DNA of 6,137 nt, taken from contig USPE01000117.1 of NCBI GenBank assembly GCA_900556545.1, positions 1-6,137 on the forward strand. The letters are read 5' to 3'. Origin of the DNA: an uncultured Peptococcaceae bacterium. Lineage in GTDB: Bacteria; Bacillota; Peptococcia; Peptococcales; Peptococcaceae. Shown piece by piece: positions 5,356 through 6,137 of the stretch. A model generated the notes under the pieces. The model saw only the letters and a program-made list of their open reading frames with translations. It ran no database searches and was not told the DNA's origin. How positions within the stretch are numbered: the stretch's first letter is position 1; each line of letters opens with the position of its first letter. The translations under genes were made by a program, and so were the position numbers.

Positions 5356-6137
5356 CTATCTGATCTCACTGACAATTTCACAATGCTTCAGATTATGGGC
5401 AATCCCCAGCAGAATGGTTTCCCCGCTAAGCCCTGCATAATATTGCTTCTCATGAATCTGCTCCATAGCCTCCTTGGCCAACCGCTCAATATCTTCTCCC
5501 TGCTTAAATTCAAATATATAGTTTGCTCTGCCCGGCCGCTTGGCTTTCAGCACAATATCTGCTCTGCCATGGCCCCGTTCCACATTGGACTGAATTTCAT
5601 AGCTGCTGCTCAAATAAACGCACATTCCCAAAAACAGCATATGATAGGCGTTCTCTCCCGATCCATCATGGAAACTGGTGCAGGTTAAGATGATTTGCTC
5701 ATATACAGCTTTAAAGTCAGCAATATCTTTACGCTGCAATGCGCCAAACAAATCATCCAGGCTGCTGTCCTCAAAACCACCATACCGCTCCACAATTTTG
5801 CGAAAACTGATCATCACTTCCTGATTGGGTATGCACACTGCCGTTTGAAACTCATTGTCCTCTTGTGTTTCTGCCACTGTTAAATAACCGCTGTTCAAAA
5901 ATAATCCCCACAAGGTTGCCGCTTTGCTCATTTCAAAAAAAGATGTCTGGAGATCTACAGCCACCATGGTCATTCCCCGGGCAAGCAGCTGTTCAAAATT
6001 ATTTTTTGTCCGTTGGTCGGCATGCAGCATAGCCTGCACCAAAAGCTCATTGGAAGCGGTGTTCACCCAATAAGGCTCTTTTTTCTTATTTCTGGCATAG
6101 TTAAGAATGGACCAGGGATTATATATCTCCTGTCCGC
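5356..6137 (-). CDS. AAA-ATPase-like / PD-(D/E)XK nuclease family protein, C-terminal part
   Basis: The gene enters from the right edge and shows its last 259 residues. The reading frame stays open from 6066 to the edge and encodes QEIYNPWSILNY, a conserved segment of AAA-ATPase-like proteins (PF09820 type), so a GTG at 6066 is internal and not the start. After a helical linker comes the PD-(D/E)XK domain (PF08011 type): the FHDGSGENAYHMLFLG helix with Glu161 of the fragment, then GRADIVL with Asp193, then YIFEFKQG with Glu209 and Lys211. These fit the catalytic Glu, Asp and ExK of the fold. The family is abundant and often multicopy in gut anaerobes, and its role is not established. The stop codon is followed by GTCAGTGAGA, a 10-bp repeat of the sequence seven codons before the end. 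The ATPase domain lies outside the window. Confidence 0.88.
   Translation of the reverse strand, partial: GQEIYNPWSILNYARNKKKEPYWVNTASNELLVQAMLHADQRTKNNFEQLLARGMTMVAVDLQTSFFEMSKAATLWGLFLNSGYLTVAETQEDNEFQTAVCIPNQEVMISFRKIVERYGGFEDSSLDDLFGALQRKDIADFKAVYEQIILTCTSFHDGSGENAYHMLFLGMCVYLSSSYEIQSNVERGHGRADIVLKAKRPGRANYIFEFKQGEDIERLAKEAMEQIHEKQYYAGLSGETILLGIAHNLKHCEIVSEIR

Noticed and set aside
6064..6066. GTG at 6066 as the true start of the nuclease gene
   Set aside because: The frame stays open to the window edge and encodes the conserved IYNPWS segment of the same protein family.

Overview
The window looks like chromosomal DNA of a low-to-mid GC Gram-positive anaerobe, most likely a member of the Clostridia. 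The reasons are strong AGGAGG-type ribosome binding sites, TTG/ATG starts, U-tract terminators, TetR regulators of the DhaS-like type, and a clostridial-style rubrerythrin-like ferritin protein. I cannot name a species. I see no tRNA, rRNA, CRISPR array, transposase or integrase.

Left part (1-1784), regulators. A short degenerate tandem repeat of about 32 bp period lies at 14-99. A TetR regulator (113-649, minus) is transcribed divergently from a 70-residue charged helical protein (787-999, plus). Between them are overlapping back-to-back promoters and a perfect 15-bp odd-centred palindrome that fits an autoregulatory TetR operator. A second, unrelated TetR regulator follows (1148-1729, plus), preceded by two tandem extended -10 elements and closed by a textbook terminator.

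Middle part (1785-3527), two-gene operon. A short-chain dehydrogenase/reductase with a TTG start (1853-2635) is followed one base later by a metallo-beta-lactamase-fold hydrolase of the N-acyl homoserine lactonase-like type (2637-3482). The hydrolase carries HxDxDH instead of the usual HxHxDH. A nested hairpin (3470-3527) ends this operon and probably also the convergent transporter gene.

Right part (3528-6137), metals and nuclease. A cation diffusion facilitator metal exporter (3592-4497, minus) is divergent from a ferritin-like di-metal protein (4612-5118, plus), which suggests linked metal handling. A perfect 26-bp-arm hairpin (5239-5303) separates the ferritin-like gene from the C-terminal part of an AAA-ATPase-like / PD-(D/E)XK nuclease protein (5356-6137, minus), which runs off the right edge.

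The most interesting region is the left and middle block: two TetR regulators around a small protein built from 11-residue amphipathic repeats, followed by a reductase and a hydrolase. It reads as an inducible response to a hydrophobic or lipid-like molecule. That function is inference. The individual family assignments are better supported.
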